The notes under the pieces: model-generated
What the model saw: only the letters and a program-made list of their open reading frames with translations
Database searches by the model: none
Told to the model about the DNA's origin: nothing
Assembly (NCBI GenBank): GCA_040391785.1
Contig: JBEBXH010000028.1
Span: 1-64,000 of the forward strand
From: UBA5239 sp040391785
Lineage (GTDB): Bacteria > Verrucomicrobiota > Lentisphaeria > Victivallales > Victivallaceae
Reading direction: 5' to 3'
DNA: 64,000 nt
Made by a program: the position numbers and the translations under genes
Shown here: positions 34,081-42,662 of the stretch, piece by piece
How positions within the stretch are numbered: the stretch's first letter is position 1
How the letters are laid out: every line of letters begins with the position of its first letter

Positions 34081-34944
34081 ATGCTTGATATCTTATTGGC
34101 TACCTATAATTCGGAAAAATATTTACGGGAACAGCTCGATTCGATCCTGCAGCAGGATTTTCAGGATTTCACGCTGTTTATTCGCGATGGCGGTTCCCGG
34201 GATTCCACGCTGAAAATTCTGGAGGAATACCGCGATCCCCGGATTCGTTTTATCGGCAGTGCTCCGTCGTCTGCCCTGAAAAACTTTTCCGCCCTGCTGA
34301 AGCATTCCACTGCCCCGCTGACGATGTTCAGCGATCATGACGATGTCTGGATGCCCGACAAAATCACGCGCACATTGGCAAAATACCAGCCTACGGATGT
34401 TCCCACCATGGTTTTCACGGATGCGGTGGTGACGGATTCCGCATTGCGGCCGATTGCCAAGTCGTCAATGCGTTATCGAAACGTGGACCCTACGCGTTTG
34501 GCGTTGCGACAACTCCTGCTTCAGAATATTCCGGCGGGAAATACCATGCTGATTAACCGGGCTCTCTGGGAACTGGCCTTGCCCATTCCGCCGCAAGCCG
34601 CCATGCATGATCACTGGCTCGTTCTCGTGGCTGCGGTTTTTGGGCGAATCACTTTTCTGCCGGACCCCACACTTTTTTACCGCCAGCATGGTAACAATGT
34701 CATTGGGGCCAGCCGCTTCCCTACTCTTTCGGGAAAAGCCGAACGTTTTAATATGTGTATCAGCCAGGGACAAGCTTTTCTGGAGCAATTCCGCGAAAAA
34801 CTTTCGCCGGGCGACCGGCAGCTCCTGGAAGATTTTTCCCACTTACCGTACAAAGGATTCCTGGAGAGACGCCGTATCATCCTTCATCATCGCATCTACA
34901 AAAGCGGTTTCCTGAGAAATCTCGGCATGATGCTTTCCCTGTGA
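34081..34944 (+). CDS. Family 2 glycosyltransferase
   Basis: 287 residues. GT-A fold of the GT2 family: MLDILLATYNSEKYLREQLDSILQQ at the N-terminus, DGGSRDST, and the metal/nucleotide motif FSDHDDVWMPDK near residue 83. NIPAGNTMLINRAL and MHDHWLVLVAAVFG match rhamnosyltransferase-like members that build polysaccharides. No membrane segment. It starts 20 bases after the beta-helix gene, on the same strand. Confidence 0.9.
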   Translation: MLDILLATYNSEKYLREQLDSILQQDFQDFTLFIRDGGSRDSTLKILEEYRDPRIRFIGSAPSSALKNFSALLKHSTAPLTMFSDHDDVWMPDKITRTLAKYQPTDVPTMVFTDAVVTDSALRPIAKSSMRYRNVDPTRLALRQLLLQNIPAGNTMLINRALWELALPIPPQAAMHDHWLVLVAAVFGRITFLPDPTLFYRQHGNNVIGASRFPTLSGKAERFNMCISQGQAFLEQFREKLSPGDRQLLEDFSHLPYKGFLERRRIILHHRIYKSGFLRNLGMMLSL

Positions 34945-34986
34945 TCAGCCGGAATATATTTTAATGGCCCTTTTTTGCTTTAAGGA

Positions 34987-35015
34987 TTGACTCGTGTTTG
35001 CCGGGAAATTATATT
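34987..35015 (+). promoter_or_regulatory. Sigma-70 type promoter for the 460-aa unknown gene
   Basis: TTGACT (34987-34992), 17 bases, TATATT (35010-35015). The predicted start near 35022 leaves about 24 bases before the ATG, which has GAGG (35037-35040) 5 bases upstream. The gene is therefore independently transcribed. Confidence 0.65.
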
Positions 35016-35045
35016 ATGGCAGAATAATCAGCCAGCGAGGAAATC

Positions 35046-36428
35046 ATGAACAGGTCGAATTTTGTTGCCGACGAAGCAAATGGGAATCTCAAGCTTGCCA
35101 TATGCCCCATTATCAATTGTAACTGCGGTACTCTTCTTGTCACTTTCCATGCCAATTCGAGTGATCCTGTCGAATTTGAAATCAACGTCTTTGAATGGGA
35201 TTATGTAACATATGAGGAAGGCGATAAGGCTGACCGGCTTGAGAAAATTCTGGAAAAATCCCTGCAGGATGATGAGGTCAGGTACTTTCTCTATGAGCGT
35301 TATTTCGAATTGAAGCGCGAACAGGCGGCGGCTGATCCATTGTCTACGCCGTATGAGTTTGGTTATGATCCCGTTTTTGTCTTCCGCTATGGTTTTGTAT
35401 TTCCATTTGACAATCCGCTGACTATTATCAGAGAACAGTCAAAGTACCTGGTGCTGGATACTTATTTTGAGGATGATGATCGCTGGGACTGCATGCTGAC
35501 GCCGATCGAAATGGAAAGCGATGAACCGATCCGCCCGATCATGTATCTCATCAACCATGAAAAGAAAACCTTGACGCTGGGCATGGTCCCGGAGTCGGAA
35601 ATTCCGTTTGGCGATGATGAATTGTTGAAACTGATCAATGAACAGATTCCGGAATTCTGGGAACTGGTCGAAAAACGCTACTCGAAGCTGAAAGCGGCAT
35701 ATGTCAGATATATGGAGTCGGATGATCTCGAAGAGGACTATTGCCCTTATAACCTTGACGATGATGATTTTGACGATGATGATTTTGACGACGATGAGCT
35801 GGAAGATATCTTTGACCGCGCATTTGCCCCGCCATCGGAATTCGGCCCCATGGCGTCGCAATTGTTGTCATCCGAGGCCGTATTGCTTCATGAACGTTTG
35901 CAGCCCGTACTGACCGGATTTTCCGGGGATTCGAGTTCCGTTGAAATTGAGTTTGCCCCCCGGATTCCGGACCGTACCGCCATCAATCTGCTTGTCGAGG
36001 ACAATGATGAGCTGCTGACCTGGCGGGTTTCATCGTTGCGTGAGTTGTTTCGCGGCGACCGTCCGGCTCCGCAATTCGCCAATAACGGAGAACCTCCGGC
36101 TGAATATGAATTTTATTTCAGGTGGATCGAGAGCTTCATCCCGTCTTATTGCGCGGCTGCCGATGTGGAACCGTCGGACAACGAGTTTGTGGAGATTTTT
36201 TCGGCGGTCCGGCGGCGGCCGGACGGCAAACGCATCAGCGACCTCCACGATGCAATCTGGCAAATTGCGGCCTTGCTGCTGGGCATATTTCCGCTCAGCC
36301 AGGCGGAATTCGAAGCCATCTTCCTGCGGCTGGAGCAAAGCGCCCGTCATGTCAAGGCCGTGAGCAGCACCAGCAGTAATTACCTGCATATGATCAATGG
36401 CGAGCACGATCGCATGTTCATGGGCTGA
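35046..36428 (+). CDS. Unknown 460-residue acidic protein with an Asp-rich tract
   Basis: I do not recognise the family. The protein is strongly acidic, has no signal peptide and no membrane segment, and is probably cytoplasmic. The N-terminal half has aromatic, strand-rich segments (EFEINVFEWDYVTY, YFLYERYFELKREQ). At about residues 238-256 a run of Asp with Phe and Leu (DDDDFDDDDFDDDELED) separates the two halves and may be a linker or a metal- or protein-binding tail. The C-terminal half has helices such as WRVSSLRELFRGD and DLHDAIWQIAALLLG. Codon use is coding-like and there is a good promoter, so the gene is real. No partner is suggested by the neighbours. Confidence 0.75.
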   Translation: MNRSNFVADEANGNLKLAICPIINCNCGTLLVTFHANSSDPVEFEINVFEWDYVTYEEGDKADRLEKILEKSLQDDEVRYFLYERYFELKREQAAADPLSTPYEFGYDPVFVFRYGFVFPFDNPLTIIREQSKYLVLDTYFEDDDRWDCMLTPIEMESDEPIRPIMYLINHEKKTLTLGMVPESEIPFGDDELLKLINEQIPEFWELVEKRYSKLKAAYVRYMESDDLEEDYCPYNLDDDDFDDDDFDDDELEDIFDRAFAPPSEFGPMASQLLSSEAVLLHERLQPVLTGFSGDSSSVEIEFAPRIPDRTAINLLVEDNDELLTWRVSSLRELFRGDRPAPQFANNGEPPAEYEFYFRWIESFIPSYCAAADVEPSDNEFVEIFSAVRRRPDGKRISDLHDAIWQIAALLLGIFPLSQAEFEAIFLRLEQSARHVKAVSSTSSNYLHMINGEHDRMFMG

Positions 36429-36470
36429 CCGGCTTTCGGAAAATTACCGGAAAAATTTCGTATTTCCATC

Positions 36471-36498
36471 TTGCTTTTTTCCGGAATGGCCGTATAAT
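36471..36498 (+). promoter_or_regulatory. Promoter of the cassette 2 GntR/LacI regulator
   Basis: TTGCTT (36471-36476), a 16-base spacer and TATAAT (36493-36498). A start near 36505 falls at the edge of a perfect palindrome, so the promoter is likely repressed by a protein bound there. Confidence 0.65.
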
Positions 36499-36506
36499 AG
36501 TTATGT

Positions 36507-36521
36507 ACGTCTAGACGTCTA
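36507..36521. promoter_or_regulatory. Overlapping palindromic operator ACGTCTAGACGT / TAGACGTCTA
   Basis: ACGTCTAGACGT (36507-36518) is a perfect 12-base palindrome, and TAGACGTCTA (36512-36521) is a second one overlapping it. They sit directly downstream of the -10 box and before the regulator gene. This is the usual position of an autoregulatory GntR-type operator. Assignment to this regulator is inference. Confidence 0.55.
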
Positions 36522-36542
36522 TGGAATCAGGAGCATATTCAG

Positions 36543-37571
36543 ATGATCGAATTGCAAAATCGTAAAGGATTGGCCAAGTACCTGCAGGTGCGGGATATCA
36601 TCCATGGCCGGATCATTTCCGGGGAATACGCCCCGGGCTCACTGATTCCGTCAGAAAGCGAATTGATGAATCTTTTCGGGGTCGCCAAGATGACCATCCG
36701 GCAGGCGTTGGCGGAGCTGGAACACGATGGTTTGCTGCGCCGGGAGCAGGGACGCGGCACGTTTGTGAAGGTTCCGGAACACGGCTCCGGGCGGATCGTG
36801 GTGATTATGCCGCACAAGAAGAGCGCCATGATACCGGGCAGTGGTTCTCTCTATAAACTGCTGATCGGCATCATGGAAGAGGCGCATGAGCTTGATCTCG
36901 AGATGTCCAGTTTTCCGCTGGGGCTTTACCAGCAGGAACAACAGCAGCTGAACGACCGGAACTTCATTTTTCCGTGGCCGCCGGACGAGAATTTTCCAGT
37001 ATTGAAGGAGTTGGCCGCGCAGGGGAAAACCGTAGTTCTGATCAACCGCATTTGCAACGATAATCCGAATATTACTTATTTCAGTACCGATCATTACCAG
37101 GCCGCGAAGAGCGCCACGGTGAAGATGATCGCCCGCGGCCACAAGAAGATCGGGCTGGTCATCCTGCCGGTTCAGGATATACGTTTGCGCGAGGAAGGGT
37201 ATCGCGACGCCATGAACGGGGCCGGACTGGAGGTAAAGGCAGAGCATGTCTGCTACTGGGATCGCGACCAGGACAATTCCCAGTTCAATGCGTTGCTGGG
37301 TAGCGGCGTGACCGCTATTCTGGTAACTCAGGGGCTGCTGTTGCCGTACCTGATGCGGTGCCTGGACGACCGGCGGATCAACGTTTCCCATGATCTCGAT
37401 ATTATCACGTTCAACCGTATCCCGGACGATACTTCCTATAAGCCGTATGTCCATGAAATTGTCGAACCGTTCCGTGAGCTTGCGGTGCTGGCGGTGCGCA
37501 AATGTTTTGAGCCGGCCGGCGACTTGCAGAGTTGTTTTCTCAAAGCCAATATTCTGATGAAAAATACTTAG
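36543..37571 (+). CDS. GntR-type regulator with LacI-like sugar-binding domain (AraR-like), cassette 2
   Basis: 342 residues with AGGAG 9 bases before the ATG. Residues 1-75 form the GntR winged helix (RDIIHGRIISGEYAPGSLIPSESEL ... MTIRQALAELEHDGLLRREQGRGTFV). The rest is a periplasmic-binding-protein-like effector domain of the LacI type (KTVVLINRICND, YFSTDHYQAAKSATVKMIARGHKKIGLVI, GVTAILVTQGLLLPYLM). This is the AraR-like plan: a sugar releases the repressor from DNA. It heads cassette 2 (pseudopilin and secreted enzyme). Confidence 0.9.
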   Translation: MIELQNRKGLAKYLQVRDIIHGRIISGEYAPGSLIPSESELMNLFGVAKMTIRQALAELEHDGLLRREQGRGTFVKVPEHGSGRIVVIMPHKKSAMIPGSGSLYKLLIGIMEEAHELDLEMSSFPLGLYQQEQQQLNDRNFIFPWPPDENFPVLKELAAQGKTVVLINRICNDNPNITYFSTDHYQAAKSATVKMIARGHKKIGLVILPVQDIRLREEGYRDAMNGAGLEVKAEHVCYWDRDQDNSQFNALLGSGVTAILVTQGLLLPYLMRCLDDRRINVSHDLDIITFNRIPDDTSYKPYVHEIVEPFRELAVLAVRKCFEPAGDLQSCFLKANILMKNT

Positions 37572-37597
37572 AGTTTATCAAACAAAGGAGATTCCGA

Positions 37598-38290
37598 ATG
37601 AAGAAATATTTCACACTTATCGAATTGTTGGTGGTAATTGCGATTATAGCGATTCTGGCGGCGATGCTGTTGCCGGCGCTCAACCAGGCCCGGGAACGAA
37701 GCCGGATGTCCAAATGCACCGCCAATGTCAAGAATGTCGCGACGTTGCTGCAGATGTACGCCGACGACAATGAGGGCCGCCTGCCGGTTTCTTATGTCAA
37801 CCCCGACGATGCTGACTTCTCGTGGAGCGTGATGATGGTCAAGGCCGGTTATTTCAATAACATCACCGATCCGGTCCTGTTCTGCCCGAAAAACCAGCGG
37901 GTGATTACCACTTCCAATGCCCGTTATTACTGTTACGGACTGGTCACGGACGTTACCAACGCCAACCTTGAGCGGCTCTACCGCAGCACGAAAAACCGGA
38001 GCAATACCTCCGGGTTGATCCTGCTTGGCGATGCTTCGGTCCGGACCGCCGGTTCTCCCGATTTTTGGCAAGGGCTTTATAATCAGACTTATACCACTTA
38101 CAATGGCGCGCCGTTTCTGGTTCACCTCAATTCCGCGCCGTATGCGTTTCTGGACGGGCATGTGACCAGCCTGCGCCCGAGCGATTTTCCGAGCACCACC
38201 GACCACAAATATTTCTGGGTCGGACACAATACCACCACCGCGAGATTCAGGGGCTATAAATTGAGCGATGGAACTCTTGTAACTTATTAA
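37598..38290 (+). CDS. Pilin-like protein with H-X9-DG domain (cassette 2)
   Basis: 230 residues from ATG 37598, which has AAGGAG upstream. The prepilin segment is MKKYFTLIELLVVIAII, with Phe at +1, Glu at +5 and Tyr at -1 instead of Gly. The helix continues to AAMLLPALNQAR. The globular domain has YADDNEGRLPVSYV and ends with the H-X9-DG motif (HLNSAPYAFLDGHV). It starts 26 bases after the regulator stop and 13 bases before the secreted enzyme gene, in the same order as cassettes 1 and 3. Probably an inner-membrane or pseudopilus-associated protein of unknown role. Confidence 0.88.
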   Translation: MKKYFTLIELLVVIAIIAILAAMLLPALNQARERSRMSKCTANVKNVATLLQMYADDNEGRLPVSYVNPDDADFSWSVMMVKAGYFNNITDPVLFCPKNQRVITTSNARYYCYGLVTDVTNANLERLYRSTKNRSNTSGLILLGDASVRTAGSPDFWQGLYNQTYTTYNGAPFLVHLNSAPYAFLDGHVTSLRPSDFPSTTDHKYFWVGHNTTTARFRGYKLSDGTLVTY

Positions 38291-38303
38291 TGAAAAGGAT
38301 AAT

Positions 38304-39455
38304 ATGATGAAATTGCTGATGGGTGTACTGATGTCGCTGTTGAGTGTGAATCTGCTTGCTGCCGGCTTCGATGCGGAGAAGGATCCGTTTGTGATCGGGA
38401 TGTACTCGGCGGATCCGCAGACCGATGAGGTTTTCAAGATGATTTCCGAGGCGGGCGTCAATTACGTCCATACCTATTATAAGATCGGCAATCCGCAGCA
38501 AACACGGCTGGAAATCCTCGAACTGGCGCAGAAATACGGCATGAAAGTCATGTTCGATATCGGCGGCTCCAAACGCCTGAAAACCGGCGACGAAAACTAT
38601 CTCACGGAAATCATGGCTGAGGTCGGGGCTGCGAAGGATCACCCCGCGCTCGGCATGTGGTATCTCTGCGACGAACCGAAAACCGAGCAGCTGCCGAAGG
38701 TCAAGGAAATTCGCGGCGCAATCGCCAAAGTCTCCCCCGTTCCGACTTCCCTCGTCATTCATTGGCGCGAGAAATGGGAAAACACCCGCGGCTACAGCGA
38801 TATCTGGATGGTGGACACCTATCCGGTTCGCGGCGAGGAGTTTCCGCATGCGCCGCTACAGCATTACACCACTTTCGTCACCGGCGCGGCCCGGCAGAAA
38901 CTGCCCGGTACGCCGCTGATTCCGGTGCTGCAGGCCTGTGATTTTACCTGTTTCCCTGGCCAGGCGCGCAAGCTCGAGGATAAATCTAAACTGCGCTATC
39001 CGAACCTTACTGAAATGCGGTTTATGGCGTTTTCAACGTTGAGCTACGGGGTATGCGGCGTCTTCTTTTATTCGTTGTATCACAGTCATTTGGAGAAGTC
39101 GACCGGGCAGGCGTGGTGGCAGGATACCTTGAAACCGCTGCTTGGGGAAATCAAGGAATTCACCGACACCGTGCCGCAAGTCTGGGATGTCACCGCGCAG
39201 AGCTTTGAGCTGAACAAAAAGTATGGCGTCAACCTCGCTTACTGGGCGCGCTCCGCCGGGAATTATCTGGTGCTGACCAATAATTCCGAAACCCCGAAAA
39301 GGATCTCCATCGACCTCGCCGGCACAAAGTTCCCGGAAAAAGGCACCTTGATCCCTTATGGTTTTACGGCCAAACACGAGCTCAAATGGCAAGGGGGCAA
39401 GCTCGAAGGCGACGAGCTTGCCCCCTGGGAGACGGTGGTTTACCGCGTTCGTTGA
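38304..39455 (+). CDS. Secreted TIM-barrel protein, probable glycosidase (cassette 2)
   Basis: 383 residues. MMKLLMGVLMSLLSVNLLAAG is a signal peptide. Barrel features are DPFVIGMYSADPQTDEVFKMISEAGVNYVHTYY, YGMKVMFDIGG, and LGMWYLCDEPKTEQL, whose DE pair matches the acid/base position of clan A glycosidases. SDIWMVDTYPV follows as in the cassette 3 enzyme (WYICDE ... DPYPI), so the two belong to one superfamily. The last 90 residues form a beta-sandwich. The family cannot be named with confidence. The stop abuts the stop of the convergent GH5 gene (TGATCA). Confidence 0.75.
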   Translation: MMKLLMGVLMSLLSVNLLAAGFDAEKDPFVIGMYSADPQTDEVFKMISEAGVNYVHTYYKIGNPQQTRLEILELAQKYGMKVMFDIGGSKRLKTGDENYLTEIMAEVGAAKDHPALGMWYLCDEPKTEQLPKVKEIRGAIAKVSPVPTSLVIHWREKWENTRGYSDIWMVDTYPVRGEEFPHAPLQHYTTFVTGAARQKLPGTPLIPVLQACDFTCFPGQARKLEDKSKLRYPNLTEMRFMAFSTLSYGVCGVFFYSLYHSHLEKSTGQAWWQDTLKPLLGEIKEFTDTVPQVWDVTAQSFELNKKYGVNLAYWARSAGNYLVLTNNSETPKRISIDLAGTKFPEKGTLIPYGFTAKHELKWQGGKLEGDELAPWETVVYRVR

Positions 39456-40538
39456 TCAGGGCTTGGCGGCGATGATTCGCGCCAGTTCCGGGCTCAGGAT
39501 TTGGCGGCGGTCGTCGTCGACCAGGCTGAAGCGGTTGCCGTCATTCGGCGTGCTCAGGTAGTTCCAGACGCAGTAGGGGATGTTGTGCTCGAGCAGCAGG
39601 CTGATGACATCGCGCATGTAGTTCTCGCGCCATTCCAGCGGGCAGTGGCGGATGGTGCCGAATTCGCCGCACCACACGGTCCGGTCGGGGCGCTTGGACG
39701 CAAACTCAATCGCCGGAGCCATGAGCTGGCGCAGGTACCCGATATCCATGCGTTCAAGACCCGGATAAGCGTTAGGATTATCCCTGACAAACGACTGGAA
39801 ATCCCGGTAGAGATCGATTGGCCCCGGATACGCGATGCGCCGGTTGTAATAAAGCGGTCCCGCCTGCAGAACTCCCTGTTGATGAGTGAATTCAAACGGT
39901 TCGTAAAAATGAAAGGCGTAAGCCGCCAGCGGCCCGAAATCGGGCAATTGATCCAGCGTGCTGCAACTGTTCCAGCAGGTACTGCCGATGATGACGCGCC
40001 GCTGCGGATTGATTGCGTGCAGTGCCGCGATGGTGCGGACGGCCAGCGAGTTCCATAATTCCGGCGGGACATTGCGGACCTCGTTGAGCAGCTCAAAAAC
40101 GATTTCCGGGCGGTCTGAGTAGCGCTTCTCGAATTCCACCCAGACGGCGATGAAACGCTCCTGCAGTTCGGCGTCGTCCAGCAGCTGGCGTTCTTCGGCG
40201 ATGTCGCAGTAATTGCCGATGGCTTTGTGCATATTGAGCACGATATTCACTCCGGCGTCGCGGCACCAGTCGCAGAAATGATCGATCAGCACCATGACCC
40301 GCTCGCGGCAGACGCCGGGGCCCTCCTCGACGACAAGCTGGTCGAAGCCGAGGCGGATATGATCCATGCCGAGCGAGGCGATATAATCGACGTCGCGCCG
40401 GGTGATATAGGTCTCAAAGTGCTCGAAATCCCCCGGCGAAAGCTTCATCCGCCACTCTTGCGGCAACACATTGAAGCGCTTATAATTGGTCAGCCAGCCG
40501 CCGATTCCCATGCCATGTGAAAAACCGGAAAAATTCAT
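39456..40538 (-). CDS. Glycoside hydrolase family 5 enzyme
   Basis: 360 residues with no signal peptide, so likely intracellular. GH5 signatures are HGMGIGGWLTN at the N-terminus, NIVLNMHKAIG, EIVFELLNEVRNVP with the acid/base Glu in LNE, and TVWCGEFGTIRHC with the nucleophile Glu. The family includes endo-beta-1,4-glucanases, mannanases and exoglucosidases, and the subfamily cannot be fixed here. The ribosome binding site is AAGGAAG. It converges with the cassette 2 enzyme and is transcribed toward it. Confidence 0.92.
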   Translation of the reverse strand: MNFSGFSHGMGIGGWLTNYKRFNVLPQEWRMKLSPGDFEHFETYITRRDVDYIASLGMDHIRLGFDQLVVEEGPGVCRERVMVLIDHFCDWCRDAGVNIVLNMHKAIGNYCDIAEERQLLDDAELQERFIAVWVEFEKRYSDRPEIVFELLNEVRNVPPELWNSLAVRTIAALHAINPQRRVIIGSTCWNSCSTLDQLPDFGPLAAYAFHFYEPFEFTHQQGVLQAGPLYYNRRIAYPGPIDLYRDFQSFVRDNPNAYPGLERMDIGYLRQLMAPAIEFASKRPDRTVWCGEFGTIRHCPLEWRENYMRDVISLLLEHNIPYCVWNYLSTPNDGNRFSLVDDDRRQILSPELARIIAAKP

Positions 40539-40649
40539 TTACTGCTTCCTTTTGTCGTTATAGCCTGCAATGAATATAATCCGCCGGCCCGCCATTGCTA
40601 GTACTGGGCCGGGCGAAATTTCCGGGAAAAATGTGAAAACCGTAACAAC

Positions 40650-40677
40650 AAAAAAGGCGGCCGTTTCGGGCCGCCTT
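40650..40677 (-). terminator. Rho-independent terminator downstream of the GH4 gene
   Basis: AAGGCGGCC (40654-40662) and GGCCGCCTT (40669-40677) form a perfect 9-bp GC-rich stem with a 6-base loop. On the minus strand it is followed by a run of T (40650-40655 complement). It lies 19 bases after the stop of the GH4 gene. Confidence 0.85.
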
Positions 40678-40695
40678 GATCATTTACCGTATGGA

Positions 40696-42033
40696 TCAAT
40701 GATATTCGGGGAGCATATCGCCGTGGGCTTCGATCAACTCGTCGCACATCTTGCGGATATCATCGAGTTTCATTTCGGCGCTGGTGTGCGGATCAAGCAT
40801 GGCCGCGTGGTAAATCGCATCTTTCTTGCGGGTGAACGCGGCTTCGATGGTCAGCAGGTGAACGTTGATATGAGTCATGTTCAGCGCGGCGCACTGGGTC
40901 GGGAGATCGCCGACATAGCAGCCCTGGACACCGTTGCTGTCGACCAGGCACGGCACTTCCACCACCGCGTTGTTCGGCAGGTTGGAGATCAGGCCGTTAT
41001 TGAGCACGTTGCCGCCGATCTGGAACGGCACGTTGGTCGTGATGGCATCCATGATGCCGGAGCCGTATTCATGCGACATTTTGTGCGTCAGCGTCGGATT
41101 GGCCACCAGCTCGTGGCTGCGCTTGTTCCATTCCTTGATCTGGTTGATACAGCGACGCGGATATTCATCCAGCGGGATGTTGAATTCTTCGATCAGCTCC
41201 GGGTACTGGCTCTTGATCCAGTAGGGGAAGTATTCGGCGCTGTGCTCGCTGGATTCGGTCAGGTAGTAGTTGAAGTGCTGCATCATGGCCAGACGGATCA
41301 TGTTGCCGCTCTTCTTGGCGCCCTGTTTGCGCCATTCTTTCAGCTTCTTGGCGGCGGCTTTCTTGACTTCGGGGTAGATATCCTTGCCGTCGCGCTTGAT
41401 TTCCAGCAGCCAGCCCATGTGGTTGATGCCGGCGATGTGGTCGCGGATGTGGTCCTTGTCGAACTTGATATCCAGCGTGTCCAGCAGGCTCTGCGAGCAG
41501 ACCTGGACGGAGTGGCAGAGGCCGACGGTCCGGATGCCGGTATAACGGAGCATGGCGCCGGTCAGCGCGGACATCGGGTTGGTGTAGTTGAGGAACCAGG
41601 CGTCCGGGCAGACTTCTTCCATGTCATGGGCGAAATCCCACATGACCGGAATCGTGCGCAGGGCGCGGAAAATGCCGCCGATGCCGAGGGTGTCGGCGAT
41701 GGTCTGGCGCAGGCCGTATTTCTTCGGGATTTCGAAGTCGATCACGGTGGAGGGCTCATAGCCGCCGACCTGGATGGCGTTTACCACGAAATTAGCATCT
41801 TTAAGCGCGGCGCGGCGGTTCTTTTCGCCGAGGTGCGCGGTGATTTTGGCGCGGTCGTTGTTGATGTTGTGGTTCAGCACATCCATCATGGCCTTCGATT
41901 CCTTCAGGCGGACGGGATCGATGTCATACAATGCGATGTGTGAATCCTTGAGCGATTCGCGGCAGAGGCTGTCGCCGAGGACGTTTTTTGCGAAAACCGA
42001 GCTGCCGGCTCCCATGAAAGTGATTTTAGCCAT
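40696..42033 (-). CDS. melA: Alpha-galactosidase, glycoside hydrolase family 4
   Basis: 445 residues from the ATG at 42033, with AGGAG upstream. An in-frame ATG 14 codons earlier lacks support. GH4 features: an N-terminal Rossmann NAD site (KITFMGAGSSVFAKNVLGD), DANFVVNAIQVGGY, the metal-site motif NYTNPMSALTGAM, and GLCHSVQ, the CHSV form typical of MelA. The enzyme uses NAD+ and a divalent metal in a redox-assisted hydrolysis of alpha-galactosides such as melibiose. A hairpin terminator follows. No regulator is adjacent. Confidence 0.93.
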   Translation of the reverse strand: MAKITFMGAGSSVFAKNVLGDSLCRESLKDSHIALYDIDPVRLKESKAMMDVLNHNINNDRAKITAHLGEKNRRAALKDANFVVNAIQVGGYEPSTVIDFEIPKKYGLRQTIADTLGIGGIFRALRTIPVMWDFAHDMEEVCPDAWFLNYTNPMSALTGAMLRYTGIRTVGLCHSVQVCSQSLLDTLDIKFDKDHIRDHIAGINHMGWLLEIKRDGKDIYPEVKKAAAKKLKEWRKQGAKKSGNMIRLAMMQHFNYYLTESSEHSAEYFPYWIKSQYPELIEEFNIPLDEYPRRCINQIKEWNKRSHELVANPTLTHKMSHEYGSGIMDAITTNVPFQIGGNVLNNGLISNLPNNAVVEVPCLVDSNGVQGCYVGDLPTQCAALNMTHINVHLLTIEAAFTRKKDAIYHAAMLDPHTSAEMKLDDIRKMCDELIEAHGDMLPEYH

Positions 42034-42182
42034 GTGAACTCCTTTAAGTTTATCGGGCTTGATCAGCAATAGCAATTCAATGCTTTTACAAATACACCCG
42101 GAATCAAAAATAGTAAATAGCAGAAAGTTGCTAATGATAACAAAATAGTGCTATAATTAATGAGCCGTGGCCAATAGTTTAT

Positions 42183-42659
42183 CTATTTGGTCAGATCGAC
42201 GAATTCGGCCCCGATAAAGCCGGCCAGCGCCTCAGAATTCAGCGTGATGTTCAGTCCGACCCGCCCGCCGCTGACGGCGATGGCATCATACAATATTGCG
42301 GTCTCATCGATGAAAGTCCGGAACTGTTTTTTCATCCCGACCGGCGAACAGCCGCCGTGAATGTAGCCGGTCAACGGCAGAAGCTGCTTCACCGGAATCA
42401 GTTCGATGCTCTTGGTATTGGCGGCGCGGGCGGCCTTCTTCAGGTCGAGCTCCGAGGAACCGGGCAGGACGAAAACGAAGTACTCGTGCTCCGGGGACTG
42501 CGCCACCAGCGTTTTGAAGCATTGCTCGGGCGGCAGGCCGATCTTGCCGGCTACCGAAATGGCGTCGATCTTGCCGTCGTCAACCGGGTATTCGTGAGGG
42601 GTATAGTCGATGGATGCGCTTTCCAGCAGGCGCGCCGCATTGGTTTTCGGGATACTCAT
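42183..42659 (-). CDS. ybaK: YbaK/EbsC-type aminoacyl-tRNA deacylase (Cys-tRNA(Pro))
   Basis: 158 residues, full family length. Motifs are MSIPKTNAARLLESASIDYTPHEY, VAGKIGLPPEQCFKTLVAQ, FVFVLPGSSELDLKKAARA, and GYIHGGCSPVGMKKQF, which is the GxxxGG(C/I)SP active-site loop. The enzyme removes cysteine from mischarged tRNA-Pro in the cytoplasm. It starts 3 bases after the GNAT gene stop, in a three-gene minus-strand run with the GNAT and NUDIX genes. Confidence 0.94.
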   Translation of the reverse strand: MSIPKTNAARLLESASIDYTPHEYPVDDGKIDAISVAGKIGLPPEQCFKTLVAQSPEHEYFVFVLPGSSELDLKKAARAANTKSIELIPVKQLLPLTGYIHGGCSPVGMKKQFRTFIDETAILYDAIAVSGGRVGLNITLNSEALAGFIGAEFVDLTK

Positions 42660-42662
42660 AAT

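Noticed and set aside
36507..36521. Reading the palindrome as a restriction or attachment site
   Set aside because: Its location right after a -10 box of a regulator gene makes an operator much more likely. No integrase or duplicated flank exists.
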